Source: Streptomyces phaeofaciens (GTDB lineage Bacteria > Actinomycetota > Actinomycetes > Streptomycetales > Streptomycetaceae). Taken from it: a DNA stretch of 32,225 nt. This document shows, in pieces, positions 7,514-16,449 of the stretch. The stretch is taken from assembly GCF_014648915.1 (NCBI RefSeq), contig NZ_BMSA01000054.1, forward strand, positions 1 through 32,225, in the 5' to 3' direction. The number at the start of each line of letters is the position of its first letter. Positions within the stretch are counted from its first letter, which is position 1. Below the pieces are notes generated by a model, which worked only from the letters and a program-made list of their open reading frames with translations, ran no database searches and was not told the origin of the DNA. Both the position numbers and the translations under genes were made by a program.

Positions 7514-9247
7514 ATGACCGTGCCAACGGGAAAGCCGGCCGGAGCCAGGACCATTGAAGCGGCGATCGACAGGACCGGCTGGTCTGGTCTGCGGCCCGGA
7601 GACGACCTCGTACGCAGCTACCGGGCTTCGGGTGTGTGGCGGGACGAAGGACCACTAGCGGACCTGGAGAAGTGGCGCGCGAAAACCCCGGAAGCCACCG
7701 CGGTGATCTCCCATCGGTACGCCACGGACCCCTTACATCTGACATACCAGGAGTTCGGTGACTACGTGGAGCGCTTCGCCGGTGCCCTGCGGGCTCTCGG
7801 AGTGGGCCCCGGGGACGCCGTCGCAGTCCAGCTGCCGAACTGGTGGCAGGTGAGCGCGCTGTTGCTGGCCTGCGCGAGAGTCAAAGCCGTTTTCGCGCCT
7901 GTCATGATGACGATCGGTGCCCGTGAGCTGGAGCGTGTCCTAAGAAGGCTCGACGCCGCCGTCTGCGTGAGCGTCGACCGGTGGAACGGCACAAACCACG
8001 CCGAGCCGGTCGCCGAAATGGCTCCTCGCCTTCCTCGGTTACGGCACCGAGTAGTGCTCACAGAGGGCGACGCCCCGGAGGGCGCGGTGCACTTCGGCCG
8101 CCACTTCCAGCTTACCGCCTGGGAGAAGGAGCGGGAGGCTCTGCCAGAGGAGGACGCCGAGGATCCGGACCGGGTGGCCGTGGTCCTGTTCACCTCCGGG
8201 ACGACCGGCGAGCCCAAGGGGGCACTGCACACGTTCAACACCCTGTACGCGGGGGCCTCGCCTGTCGTCTCAGCGGAGGAATTGGGACGCCAAGACCGGT
8301 TCTTCACCACCCAAGCACTCACCCACATGTTCGGGGTGATGTACAACGTGATGATTCCTCTGCTGGCCGGCGGGACTTCGGTGCTGCTAGACACATGGAA
8401 GCCCGAGACGGCACTGGAGATCGTCACCGAGACAGGGATCACCGTACTGGGGGGCGCGCCGCCCTATCTCGGCGCGCTGGTCGACGCCACCCGGGTGTCC
8501 GGAAAGCCGCCCGCCCTGCGTATGGTGCTCTGCGGCTCCACCACGATCCCCGGTCAGTTGGTCGCTGAAGTACGGGAGGTGTGGGACGTGCCGCTGCGCA
8601 GCTTCTGGGGAATGACCGAGGTGCCCGGGCACGCCTGGACCCGCAGTGACGACCCGCCCCTGTGGGCCCTGCACAGTGACGGCCGGCCGGGCTCCGGGAT
8701 AGAACTCGACTTCAGGTCCGACACCGGGGCTGCGCCCACTCTGGAGCAGCCTGCGCGCCTCTTCGTACGCGGCGGTGGCGTGTGCCTGGCGACCATCGGC
8801 CGTGACAGCGGTCTGCTGCAGGTGACATCTCACCTGGACGGTGGCTGGTACGACACCGGTGATCTGGCTGTCCCGGACGGGCGGGGCGGTCTGCGCCTCA
8901 CCGGCCGGATCGCGGATCGCATCGGTGGCTCCTTCATGATCCCGGCCAGGGACGTCGAGGCCGAGTTGCTGACGCATCCCGACGTCACGGACGTCGCCCT
9001 CGTCGGCTACCCGGACGGCCAGGGGGGTGAACTGGCCTGCGCGGTGGTCGTCCCTGGCAAGTCCGTTCCCACGCTGGCCGCTCTCCGGGAGTACCTGTCC
9101 GCCCGAGGCATGACGCGGTGGTACCAGCCAAGCCGGCTGGAGCTGATGACGGAACTGCCCCGCAACGAAACCGGCAAGATCCGCAGGAACTTGCTCCGGA
9201 CCCGGGTACGGGAAGGGCTCCGGACGAGCGGAGCGGCCGCGGTGTGA
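7514..9247 (+). CDS. Acyl-CoA synthetase / AMP-dependent ligase
   Basis: The protein has 577 residues from ATG 7514, chosen because GAGGAG at 7504-7509 is ideally spaced; the GTG at 7502 overlaps that site and is less likely. It carries the adenylate-forming motifs in order: P-loop TSGTTGEPKG (about 227-236), FWGMTE (about 364-369), YDTGDL (about 446-451), and the C-terminal GKIRRN with the adenylation lysine near 555. This fits a fatty-acid or aromatic/alicyclic acid CoA ligase that makes acyl-AMP and then acyl-CoA. No carrier-protein domain follows, so a free CoA ligase is favoured over an NRPS module. A terminator-like hairpin lies 16 bp after the stop. The substrate is unknown. Confidence 0.9.
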   Translation: MTVPTGKPAGARTIEAAIDRTGWSGLRPGDDLVRSYRASGVWRDEGPLADLEKWRAKTPEATAVISHRYATDPLHLTYQEFGDYVERFAGALRALGVGPGDAVAVQLPNWWQVSALLLACARVKAVFAPVMMTIGARELERVLRRLDAAVCVSVDRWNGTNHAEPVAEMAPRLPRLRHRVVLTEGDAPEGAVHFGRHFQLTAWEKEREALPEEDAEDPDRVAVVLFTSGTTGEPKGALHTFNTLYAGASPVVSAEELGRQDRFFTTQALTHMFGVMYNVMIPLLAGGTSVLLDTWKPETALEIVTETGITVLGGAPPYLGALVDATRVSGKPPALRMVLCGSTTIPGQLVAEVREVWDVPLRSFWGMTEVPGHAWTRSDDPPLWALHSDGRPGSGIELDFRSDTGAAPTLEQPARLFVRGGGVCLATIGRDSGLLQVTSHLDGGWYDTGDLAVPDGRGGLRLTGRIADRIGGSFMIPARDVEAELLTHPDVTDVALVGYPDGQGGELACAVVVPGKSVPTLAALREYLSARGMTRWYQPSRLELMTELPRNETGKIRRNLLRTRVREGLRTSGAAAV

Positions 9248-9263
9248 CGTACTGACGGGCGAC

Positions 9264-9287
9264 GGTGACTCCCTTTCGGGTGTCACC
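9264..9287 (+). terminator. Hairpin after the oxidoreductase/CoA-ligase operon
   Basis: GGTGACTCCC pairs with GGGTGTCACC around a TTTC loop (ten positions with one T-T mismatch). It begins 16 bp after the ligase stop codon. No U-tract follows, which is common for actinobacterial terminators. Confidence 0.5.
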
Positions 9288-9486
9288 CCATCGTCCGGTC
9301 GAGGCGCGGAGGCCGCGTGAGCCAGCGCAGCCGACCAGAGGAATGACTCCCGGTCCGGGGGCCGGGGAGCCGGAGCACATCCGACCACCGCGCGTCCCGG
9401 TCGCGGCGGTGACGATTGCCCGAAGCAACAGCGCGAAGCCACCTGTACACAGGCGACAAGGGAACGGCGCCGTCTGCACAGGATTG

Positions 9487-9513
9487 GAAAAATAATTCAA
9501 ATTTCAATTGACA
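9487..9513. promoter_or_regulatory. AT-rich promoter/operator segment before marR-type gene
   Basis: A sharply AT-rich block (AAATAATTCAAATTTCAATT, 9488-9507, then TTGACA at 9508-9513) sits just upstream of the regulator in an otherwise GC-rich region. It contains overlapping TTCAAATTT/AATTGA half-sites such as MarR proteins often bind. It is too close to the start for TTGACA to act as the -35 box of this gene. Autoregulation is inferred only. Confidence 0.35.
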
Positions 9514-9523
9514 CTCTGGAGTC

Positions 9524-10057
9524 ATGGAAACCGATATGGCCGCTCACCGCCTTACCGAACCGGAATTAAGGGTCTGGCGTACGTACATCGAGGCCAGCAA
9601 GCTGCTGATTCGACAGATGGAGAAAGACCTCCGGCCGTTCGGGTTAACAATGCGCGACTACAATATACTGGTAATTCTCTCCGAGTCGGAGAATGCGCGG
9701 ATGCGGATGAGTGAGATGGCGGCCGCTACCCTCCATTCGAAGAGCCGGATTACTCAACAGATGAAACGCTTAATGAAGGCGAAGCTGGTGCGCCGGGAAA
9801 ACTGCCTGTCCGATCGCCGAGGGCGTTTCGCCGTTCTCACCAACCACGGCCGCAACACCTTACGCGAGGTGGCGCCGCACCTTGTCGCCTCGGCACGACG
9901 GCACTTCATCGACCTGCTGTCGCCACAGGATCTGGCCGAATTCATAGGAGTCCTCGGCCCGGTCGTCCGCCGCGCACGGGCGGATTCAGCCCAGCCCCAC
10001 GGCGGACGCGTACAGAGGACACCAAGTGGCGTATCTAACACAGAGTCCCCGTGTTGA
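9524..10057 (+). CDS. MarR-family transcriptional regulator
   Basis: The protein has 177 residues. A winged helix-turn-helix covers roughly residues 40-110: LTMRDYNILVILSESE, MSEMAAATLHSKSRITQQMK, RLMKAKLVRRENCLSDRRGR, FAVLTNHG. The DRRGRFAVLT wing is typical of MarR. GGAG at 9518-9521 is only 2 bp from ATG 9524, so ATG 9536 (MAAHRL), preceded by GGAAA, is a plausible alternative start. MarR proteins are dimeric repressors that often respond to phenolic or acyl ligands. Its place behind the CoA-ligase operon on the same strand suggests it may control that pathway. The last 25 residues are not conserved-looking. Confidence 0.88.
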   Translation: METDMAAHRLTEPELRVWRTYIEASKLLIRQMEKDLRPFGLTMRDYNILVILSESENARMRMSEMAAATLHSKSRITQQMKRLMKAKLVRRENCLSDRRGRFAVLTNHGRNTLREVAPHLVASARRHFIDLLSPQDLAEFIGVLGPVVRRARADSAQPHGGRVQRTPSGVSNTESPC

Positions 10058-10181
10058 AGGAGACATCTGACGTGGTCGGCCGCGCAGCGAATTGAGCAAC
10101 GTCATCGGGTTCAACCACCAACTGCTGCTTCGCGCCAGCCCTCACGGCCCGCTTGCGTAGCCGGGAAGCAAGCCTGGCCTG

Positions 10182-10638
10182 GTGCCGTTCAGCCACAACG
10201 GGCCTATCTTCAAGAACAAGCAGAACGCCGTCAAGTCCATGGTGGTCAGGGACGGCGAAGGCCGCGTGCTGTGGTGCAGCCCGGCCCGTCCCGCAAGCTG
10301 CGCGGACATCACCCATGCCCGCCAGTTAGGGCTGGTCAAGCTCTTGGCCGACGGGCCTGCAGTCGAGATCCTGGCTGATGCCGGCTACCAGGGACTGGGC
10401 GCCCAGACCGGTGGCGGGCGTGACACCACCGCACCGCAAGTTCAAGAAGAACGCCCCGGACTGGTACGAGGAGATGCGACGTATCCGTGTCGAGCACGGC
10501 ATCGCCCATCTGAAGAACTGGCGGGCCCTGGCCCGCCACCTCGGCCGCCGCGAGCACATGAGCGACACCGTCCAAGCCATCGTCGGCCTTCTGTCCCACC
10601 AGCAGAGCGCGGACCTGAACCCGACATGGCAGATGTGA
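10182..10638 (+). pseudogene. IS5-like (DDE_Tnp_4) transposase, truncated and frameshifted
   Basis: The plus strand reads FKNKQNAVKSMVVRDGEGRV, LWCSPARPASCADITHARQL and VEILADAGYQGLGAQTGG. After a frameshift near 10415 it reads VTPPHRKFKKNAPDWYEEMR, RIRVEHGIAHLKNWRALARH and ends at 10638. These are the central and C-terminal parts of an IS5-superfamily transposase (Asp in ADAGYQG, Glu in VEHGIAHLKNWR). The N-terminal half is missing. Upstream, 10085-10160 contains a short unrelated frame ending LLRASPHGPLA and a stop, perhaps the tail of another lost gene. Confidence 0.78.
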
Positions 10639-10696
10639 AGCTGGGTCGCACCGAAGTTCGCGACGTCTCACCGCCTACCGTGCACGAGCTCGTAAG

Positions 10697-11400
10697 GGCT
10701 GTCCCGTAAATGATCTTTGAGGTGCTGGGGACTGCTGGAGGCGTTGGGCTCCTCCTTCCAGGCCGGGAGCTCGCCTGGCCCTTCTCTCGGCGGTGCGGGA
10801 TGACCAGCCCGGTACCCCGGTAGCCGCCGTACGCGATCACCGCCGTCGGGCCGACGGCGTCTTTCGCACCGGACACTCCCACACCCTGAAGTCGCTGCGG
10901 TTGCCGGGCAACGGGCAGCCGACAGCCACCACCAGCCGCGTGTCGGCAGCGATGATGACCTGGTGGTTGGTGGAGTACCGGTAGTTCTTCGACTTCTCGG
11001 CGACGGCATGGTCGCGGGTGGGGACCAGAGTGCCGTCGACAATCAGCACGGTGCTCTTGCGGAACCGCTTGCACTGCTGGAGGGCTAGAGCGGGTCCGAG
11101 ATGGTCGACGATGCGGTCGGCGGCCGACTTCGACACCCCGAACAGCGGCGCCAGCTGCCGCAGCGTGAGATTGGTCCGCCAGTACGCGGCGACCAGCAGC
11201 ACCCGGTCCTCCAGCGGCAGACTCCAGGGCCGGCCCTTGCGCACCGGGTCAACACCCTCGCGCCGTAACACGGTGAGCAGCCTGCCGAACTGGCGCGGGC
11301 TCAGCCCGGTGATCGGGGCTATCCAGAAGGGCTCCGAGGCCGTTATCACACCAGACACACCAAGATCATCTCACCTGTGAACAGCAGTTACGGGACAACC
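10697..11400 (-). mobile_element. IS5-like element with terminal repeats, internally deleted
   Basis: The left end GGCTGTCCCGTAA (10697-10709) is the inverted counterpart of TTACGGGACAACC (11388-11400), with one mismatch. Between them lies one transposase gene on the minus strand that lacks its C-terminal quarter. At 704 bp the element is shorter than the 800-900 bp expected, so a deletion near 10725-10740 removed the end of the gene but kept the terminal repeat. Confidence 0.7.
10720..11358 (-). pseudogene. IS5-like (DDE_Tnp_4) transposase, frameshifted and C-terminally deleted
   Basis: Starting at 11358 the protein reads FWIAPITGLSPRQFGRLLTV and a helix-turn-helix (LTLRQLAPLFGVSKSAADRI), then STVLIVDGTLVPTRDHAVAE and KNYRYSTNHQVIIAADTRLV. 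A frameshift near 10870 leads to VGPTAVIAYGGYRGTGLVIP and then ELPAWKEEPNAS. The final VEH.fARMK..KIL part is absent. The gene lies between matched terminal repeats, so it belongs to that element and is non-functional. Confidence 0.8.
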
Positions 11401-11658
11401 TTTGGTTTAGTGCGCCGACGGGGCGCAACATACGTGATCAACAAATAGGCCCGCGTTCCAAGGGCCGCCAGGGCTGACGAACCAGGCGGGCAACTGACAG
11501 GCCCGGCACCGGGGCACTGGTGCCAGCCTCCCCGGTCCTGGCGGCCATCGAGGAACGTGTGTGTCCCACAAGGAACGCGCCCGGCGCGACAACGCCGAGA
11601 GCTGCCTCCACGGCCCCGCGAGAATGGCCGGGTCATCCAGCCGGCGAACCGCGCCGCG

Positions 11659-11682
11659 CGTGGCGGCGGACTCGCCGCCACG
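11659..11682 (-). terminator. Strong hairpin after the MBL-fold gene
   Basis: CGTGGCGGCG pairs perfectly with CGCCGCCACG around a GACT loop. It starts 9 bp downstream of the stop of the minus-strand hydrolase gene, so it is a good terminator candidate for that gene. The 258 bp to its left hold no recognisable gene. Confidence 0.55.
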
Positions 11683-11691
11683 TCAGCGGGG

Positions 11692-12543
11692 TTATTCCGC
11701 CCAGCGCCCGACCGCAGTCAGCCATGCGATGCCCGGGTTCAGCCATGCCGGAAACCGCTGCACCATCGCCTCGAAGTACTCCGTCCGGCTGGTGACGCTG
11801 CCGAAGACTTCCGCAGCTGCGCGTAGATACTCCCGGGTGTCGTCGATGACGGACGCCGGGTCGTCCCGCTCGGGGTTCTTGTGCCCTGCCACGACGGTGG
11901 CAGGGGCGAGGGCAGCCACGGCGTCGATCGCGTCGAGCCAGGCGTCGATGCCGTGGTCGCCGGCCTCGGAGAGGTACTGGTGCACCTGGTTGTACACGAC
12001 GTCGCCACTGACTACCAGGTCCAGCGACGGCACGTGCAGGAACGTCGTGTGCTCGGTGTCGGTGTGCCCGGCAGAGTGCGGGATGAGTGCCTCCCCGTCG
12101 ACCTCGAGCCCGCTCTCTGGAACCACTTCGGCGATAACCGATGTGTCACCAATCAGCCCAGGGAACGCGGCCCCCCAAAACGGATTCGGCCGACCGCCGG
12201 GAGTGGTCCGCTCCATCTCCGCGACCGTGTCGGCACTGGCCCACACCTTGGCGTCCGGGAATTGCTCCAGGACGGGTGCCGCAGCGTACCAGTGGTCACC
12301 GTGCGCGTGGGTGACGTAAATGCCGGTGATCGTGCGATCGAAACCGGCGGCCCACTTCGCGACGGCGACGCCTTGCTCAGCAATCAGCCCCGGGTCGACC
12401 AGTACGGCTTCCCGGGGGCCGTAGATGAGCGTGGTGGACAGCGGAGACCACAGCATCGGGCCGCCGTCCGGCCGGGGCGGCAGGGCGGTGGTTGCCAACG
12501 GCTGCATAGGACTGACGTGTACGGCGTGGGCCAGGGAGGTCAT
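11692..12543 (-). CDS. Metallo-beta-lactamase-fold hydrolase
   Basis: The protein has 283 residues from ATG 12543, chosen because GAGGA lies a few bases upstream; the open frame extends further but that extension has no protein-like features. The zinc-binding signature HAHGDH is at residues 79-84, followed by His160 (HSAGHTDTEH), Asp181 (VVSGDVVYNQ) and His221 (VVAGHKNPERDD), as in the MBL superfamily. The family includes lactonases, glyoxalase II and other hydrolases; the substrate here is unknown. The ending DDTREYLRAAAEVF is seen in small-molecule MBL hydrolases. It is a single gene with a hairpin just after the stop and no obvious operon partner. Confidence 0.88.
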   Translation of the reverse strand: MTSLAHAVHVSPMQPLATTALPPRPDGGPMLWSPLSTTLIYGPREAVLVDPGLIAEQGVAVAKWAAGFDRTITGIYVTHAHGDHWYAAAPVLEQFPDAKVWASADTVAEMERTTPGGRPNPFWGAAFPGLIGDTSVIAEVVPESGLEVDGEALIPHSAGHTDTEHTTFLHVPSLDLVVSGDVVYNQVHQYLSEAGDHGIDAWLDAIDAVAALAPATVVAGHKNPERDDPASVIDDTREYLRAAAEVFGSVTSRTEYFEAMVQRFPAWLNPGIAWLTAVGRWAE

Positions 12544-13065
12544 CGTCGTTCCTCTCGAACGGTGCACAGACGCACAAACGGAGCGCTGGCAAGTGGCGCC
12601 GCACCTGTGCGAGACGCCTGCCATGTGCGGCCGTACCGGCCCTGCGCAGGGCGTAGAAGGGGACCGGGTGCCGACACACTCCCCTGCTCGCGGGTCACCA
12701 CGACCCACACCGGTCATCCTGTCGCCAACCACCCGCGGATCCCGCCGAGTACGGGCCGGAGTGGTCCTTTGGGGCAAGTCTTCTGCCCCGGACGTCCAGG
12801 AGTGACCGCTCGCCGAACCATGCCTGGACACGCCACGTCGCACGGACGCGCCTCCCGGCGTCCGCCCAGGGCGGGCACGGGTACAACGCCGTTGCGCCGG
12901 TCCTCGGCGGACGGCCTATGACGCCCCATATACCACGCGCACGGTCGCCGTCCATGCCAGCCGGAGCACCACCGGACGCAGCCGACCCCCGATAGCGGGA
13001 ATGGAAACTAACGTGCCGATGCTTCAATCGATCACCGACGTTTCTCTAGGAGTTCTCCAACCACC
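12544..13065. other. Intergenic stretch, no gene recognised
   Basis: No frame has a recognisable domain. The left part holds the promoter region of the MBL-fold gene. The right part leads into the parA remnant, where homology becomes visible from about 13066. Confidence 0.4.
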
Positions 13066-13628
13066 TCCAGCGACCGCGAGAAGATCGTTTCCAAGCTGGC
13101 GGGCTGGCTCCGGCAGAACCTGAAAATCAGAGTGCCCCAGCGCGGCGTCGAGATCCAGACCGCCGTAGAGAAAGGCATCCGGGACTCGTGCGCGCTGGCC
13201 TCCGCCGCCACGCTCGTGGACACCACGGGTGCCGACTCGTTCTCCACCTTCCTGTCGTCCGGCCAGTGGGAGGAGTTCCGGCAGGTGGCCGAGGACCGCC
13301 GGCTCTCCTTCATCCAGGGTCTGGCGCAATCCGTCCAGTTGTGGCTGGACACCTGCCCTGCACCCGACTTCGAGCGCCCATCGCTAACCCGCCGCATGAT
13401 CGTATGCAACCAGAAGGGCGGCGTCCCGCCTCCACCGCTGCCCTCAGCGAGGCCCTAGCCGAGTCGCCCGACGCCCTGCACTCCGAGCGGGTGGCCCCAA
13501 AGCCCTCGCCAAGGCGCAGCGCGACAGCGAGGCGGAAGCCGACAGTGAGGTGCCTGCCAACGACCCCGCTGGAAATCGAGAACCTGCCCGGCTCGGCATG
13601 CGCGCGGTGGCATGGGAGATCTCATGAG
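13066..13628 (+). pseudogene. parA: parA-type plasmid partition ATPase, degenerate
   Basis: A continuous frame reads DREKIVSKLAGWLRQNLKIR, GVEIQTAVEKGIRDSCALAS, ADSFSTFLSSGQWEEFRQVA and SFIQGLAQSVQLWLDTCPAP, then RRMIVCNQKGGV. This is the N-terminal domain of actinomycete plasmid ParA proteins up to the Walker A motif. Exactly there the frame breaks: KGGV is followed by PPPP instead of GKT. The sequence is what a deletion of about 7 bases (encoding GKT) would leave. Downstream, another frame resumes as SEALAESPDALHSERVA, then LEIENLPG, and the rest of the ATPase domain is missing. ParA would have segregated a plasmid together with ParB, whose remnant follows. Confidence 0.78.
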
Positions 13629-13880
13629 CAAGGCCGACCAGTTGGAAGCCGGCCGCTTCGGCGACGCCCGCACCGTCAGCACACGCCGGCAGGCGGTGGC
13701 CACCGTGACGGGTGTCCCAACCGAAGGCGTCGCCCCCACCACCGAGCTACCCGTCCACCCGGATCAGTCCCAACCCCGACAACCCCGCTCGGCGACGTGA
13801 CCGACCTCGCAGGAAGTCTGCAGACCCACGGCCAGAAGCAGGCCATCACGGCCATGAACCGGGACGCCTACCTCAGAGCA
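13624..13880 (+). pseudogene. parB: parB-type partition protein, N-terminal remnant, frameshifted
   Basis: From ATG 13624, with GGGAG at 13614-13618 as a good ribosome binding site, the protein reads MSKADQLEAGRFGDARTVST and later TELPVH. Frame changes near 13755-13790 then give ISPNPDNP and LGDVTDLAGSLQTHGQKQAI followed by NRDAYLRA. The PNPDNPR..LGD...L..S....GQ.Q...V block is the ParB/Spo0J N-terminal signature. The helix-turn-helix and C-terminal domains are missing. It follows the parA remnant directly, as in an intact partition operon. Confidence 0.75.
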
Positions 13881-13888
13881 ATGCCACC

Positions 13889-13922
13889 CGCCGCTCGCCA
13901 CACAGCCGTGGGGCGAGCGGCG
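13889..13922. terminator. Strong hairpin after the parB remnant
   Basis: CGCCGCTCGCC pairs perfectly with GGCGAGCGGCG around a 12-bp loop. It begins where recognisable parB homology ends, so it may be the terminator of a lost operon or of sequence joined to it. Confidence 0.45.
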
Positions 13923-14985
13923 TGTGCCGGGTCACTTTTCGATCCAGTCATGCCCCTGGCTGAGTTCCGACAAGCCACACCCACCCGGCAGGTCTCTCCC
14001 CCCACCAGGGACTGCACCTTGGCCGGCAGAGCTTCGGTCATCTCCTAGGTGACTCAATCGCGGTCGATCACCCGGCTCTGCGTCAAAGGCATGGGCACGC
14101 AGAGAGACCGTCAAGGATCTCCTGATGACAAACGGTCAACGAAGTCCTGAGACCTCACACCGACAGCTATGACCCCGTGAGCTCGTCCCCTGACAACCAT
14201 CTTCCAGCTGCACGGCTTCCGGCTCCTGAGCACTCCTCACCAACCGCGACGAGCCGAGACGCTCACCCCGCGATGCCTTTCCTGCCCACCGAACTCGCCT
14301 ACCGCTCGCCGACAGGCCGCGAGCCCGTTGAAGAACTGCCATGTGACGACCAGTCAACAGCAGTCTCTCTGGTCTTACACATCAACAGCCCCCAGAATCG
14401 CCCCTCTTTTGCGCGGCGCAGGGAGGTTGGAGCTCGACTCTGCACTCGCATGGTGTTCGGCTGGGCCTACTCGATCACGAATGAATCCACGCCCCCTCAC
14501 GGCGTATCTCATCGAAGGCTTCGGCAGTTACACATGAAAGCGCCATAAGGGGGGAAGCAAATTTCAAAGTGATCCCACATCTCTAAGGCAAGGCGGACGC
14601 TCTAGTCACAGAGCCACCTACAGACACACATGGCGACAGCCCTTGCGGGCAGCCGCATGCGGCGCAGCCGGGATGGGCGGTGCACTGTCGATGGCACCTC
14701 CGTTGCCGAACAGAAGCTACTGCCTTACAGTCAGTTCAACCGCGCTGAACTCGGTCACCAAAGAGGTCGGTCGCCGGCTCCGCACGATCACGAAGCAGTC
14801 GCACCGACCGATGCGCTGCCCCGCCACGCTCCGTGCGATCGCCACCATCCCGCGGCTGACGCGCGTCCCCACCCGCAGGCACCGCATTCTCTGACGTCAC
14901 AGGTGCGCCCAGCTAGCGCCTCGCTTCCCCGCGGCTCGCCACCATGCAGTCCCCACGGTCTCCATGCACGAAAGAGGTATGCAGA
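13923..14985. other. About 1 kb without a recognisable gene
   Basis: Several short frames are open but none shows a known motif or a good start. One minus-strand frame from 14040 (MTEALPAKVQSLVGGETCRV) is protein-like, but its AGGAG sits directly against the ATG. The right end contains the upstream region of the alpha/beta hydrolase. Confidence 0.4.
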
Positions 14986-15786
14986 ATGAATCAAGAGTTT
15001 CTCGCTACACCGCATAGCGTCCGATTCACCCGTTACGGGCTCCCAGGTCGCGGCACTCTCGCCTTCGTCCACGGGTTCCTCGACAACTCCCTCGTGTGGC
15101 ACGAAGTCATCGTGCAAATGCGGTCGCAGGACTGGCAGATCATCGCTGTCGATCTTCAAGGCACCGGTCGTTCCTCGATCTCCTCCGCGGAGACGCTGCA
15201 GTCCTACGCAGACCAGACGCTCGCCGCCATCGCGAGCGTCACCACCAATCCTGAGGCACCACTGGTTGTGGTGGGGCACAGCATGGGAGGGGCTGTGGCT
15301 GAACTCGTAGCCCTTCATGAGCCGGCAGGGCTCGCGGGGCTGGTCCTCATCACCCCGGCAGTGCTCTCGGGTTACCCCCTGTCCGAGAAACAGACGGCCG
15401 CCTTGCGTGCCACGGCATTGGACCGCGACCCGCAGGCCGCCCGAACAGCCAGGACGACTATGTCGACCACCCTCAGACCCGAAAGTCTGCAAGTTCTGAT
15501 CGATGCACACCTCGGTACTCCGGCAGCCACTGCACTTGAGCAGCTCGCTGCCTGGACAGGAGGCCACCCCGAAGGCGAACGCGCATCGAGCGTCAGAGTC
15601 CCGACCCTGATCATGGCGTCAGACGACACGTTCTTCACATATGACCTCATCCGAGACGGCGTCGTGAATCGATTTCACAACGCCGAGATGACCCGCGTGT
15701 CGGACGCAGGGCACTGGCCCCATGTCGAGCAGCCTGCAGTGGTCGCCGCCGCCCTGGACGCGTTCCTCGCCCAGAACTGCTGCTGA
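14986..15786 (+). CDS. Alpha/beta hydrolase
   Basis: The protein has 266 residues from ATG 14986, preceded by AGAGG at 14973-14977. The nucleophile elbow GHSMGG is at residues 97-102 (Ser99), the likely acid is Asp213 or Asp214 (IMASDDTFF), and the catalytic histidine is His243 (SDAGHWPHVEQP). An oxyanion-type motif FVHGFLDNS lies near residue 28. The fold fits an esterase, C-C hydrolase or haloperoxidase-like enzyme; the substrate cannot be assigned. It has no signal peptide, so it should be cytoplasmic. It stands alone: the upstream kilobase is gene-poor and the next gene with support is 660 bp downstream. The protein ends in two cysteines. Confidence 0.87.
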   Translation: MNQEFLATPHSVRFTRYGLPGRGTLAFVHGFLDNSLVWHEVIVQMRSQDWQIIAVDLQGTGRSSISSAETLQSYADQTLAAIASVTTNPEAPLVVVGHSMGGAVAELVALHEPAGLAGLVLITPAVLSGYPLSEKQTAALRATALDRDPQAARTARTTMSTTLRPESLQVLIDAHLGTPAATALEQLAAWTGGHPEGERASSVRVPTLIMASDDTFFTYDLIRDGVVNRFHNAEMTRVSDAGHWPHVEQPAVVAAALDAFLAQNCC

Positions 15787-15876
15787 CTGATTGCCACGGC
15801 AGCCCGTCCCCTACAGCGATCCTCACTACATGCCGATCACCCAATCCTCTTTCCTTACCGTCGGCGCTTTGCCTCC

Positions 15877-15904
15877 TTGACAGACTTGGGCCACAGCCAA
15901 TTAT
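15877..15904 (+). promoter_or_regulatory. Promoter-like boxes
   Basis: TTGACA (15877-15882) is followed after 16 bp by AATTAT (15899-15904). It lies 28 bp before a start codon with a good ribosome binding site. This is a plausible housekeeping promoter for the small frame at 15932. Confidence 0.35.
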
Positions 15905-15931
15905 CGAAAGTCACGTCCTTTAAGGAGCGGC

Positions 15932-16069
15932 ATGGTCATCAACAACGCAGTAGCAGTATTCCTTTCAGGGTGCACCGAGATCAACAGGAGATGTGGAAGC
16001 GATCTGGTGACTGACATTGCTCATCGTCGTGCTCTACATCGTCAATTCGGCCGAAAAGGCAGTCCTTAG
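15932..16069 (+). CDS. Possible 45-residue small protein
   Basis: ATG 15932 is preceded by AAGGAG (15922-15927) at ideal spacing and by promoter-like boxes. It opens a frame of 45 residues starting MVINNAVAVFLSGCTEINRR and ending at TAG 16067-16069. No family is recognised. The sequence has two cysteines and a short hydrophobic N-terminus. An overlapping frame encodes a hydrophobic stretch (TLLIVVLYIVNSA), so this may instead be a frameshifted remnant of a small membrane protein. Confidence 0.3.
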   Translation: MVINNAVAVFLSGCTEINRRCGSDLVTDIAHRRALHRQFGRKGSP

Positions 16070-16449
16070 CTCGTCACTCAGATGATTGAGTGGAAGGCCC
16101 GCTAGGCTTTCGCCCCTCGTATAACCAGCCCTCGACAGTCTTGATGGCGGTTTCCACGGCCGTCGGGCCGAGACGCTGCGTCACCTTCCTGTAATCGGGG
16201 AAGGAAGTCCTCTGGACTCCGCATGGCGCGTGCCTGAAGGGTATTTCGGAAGAAGAAAAACGGCTACCTCCTCCCCGGCCATCCGCCTAGCACGTGAGTT
16301 ACTCAGCAGTGGAACGCTGTCTCCGTCAATCTTCCCCGCACAGGCGTTACTCAAAGACACCGAGGGAAGTCCGAGGATGCTTCTTTGCAACGCTCGTCTT
16401 AGCCCTCTCTGAGAGTGCACGTCCGAGCACAATCCGAATGGGAGTCCCC
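16070..16449. other. Upstream region of the ATPase operon, no gene recognised
   Basis: No convincing frame is present. The sequence just before the next gene is moderately AT-rich and ends with GGGAG (16440-16444), a good ribosome binding site for the ATG at 16450. Confidence 0.35.

Noticed and set aside
8387..9442. Minus-strand open frame of 351 codons
   Set aside because: It is antisense to the acyl-CoA ligase gene, which has all adenylation motifs.
12544..12843. N-terminal extension of the MBL-fold protein by 100 residues
   Set aside because: The extension is Arg/Pro/Ser-rich without domain features. The internal ATG at 12543 has a good ribosome binding site and gives normal family length.
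14177..14548. Plus-strand frame of 123 codons from a GTG
   Set aside because: It has no ribosome binding site, no recognisable motif and a low-complexity Ser/Pro/Thr composition, so it is not supported as a gene.
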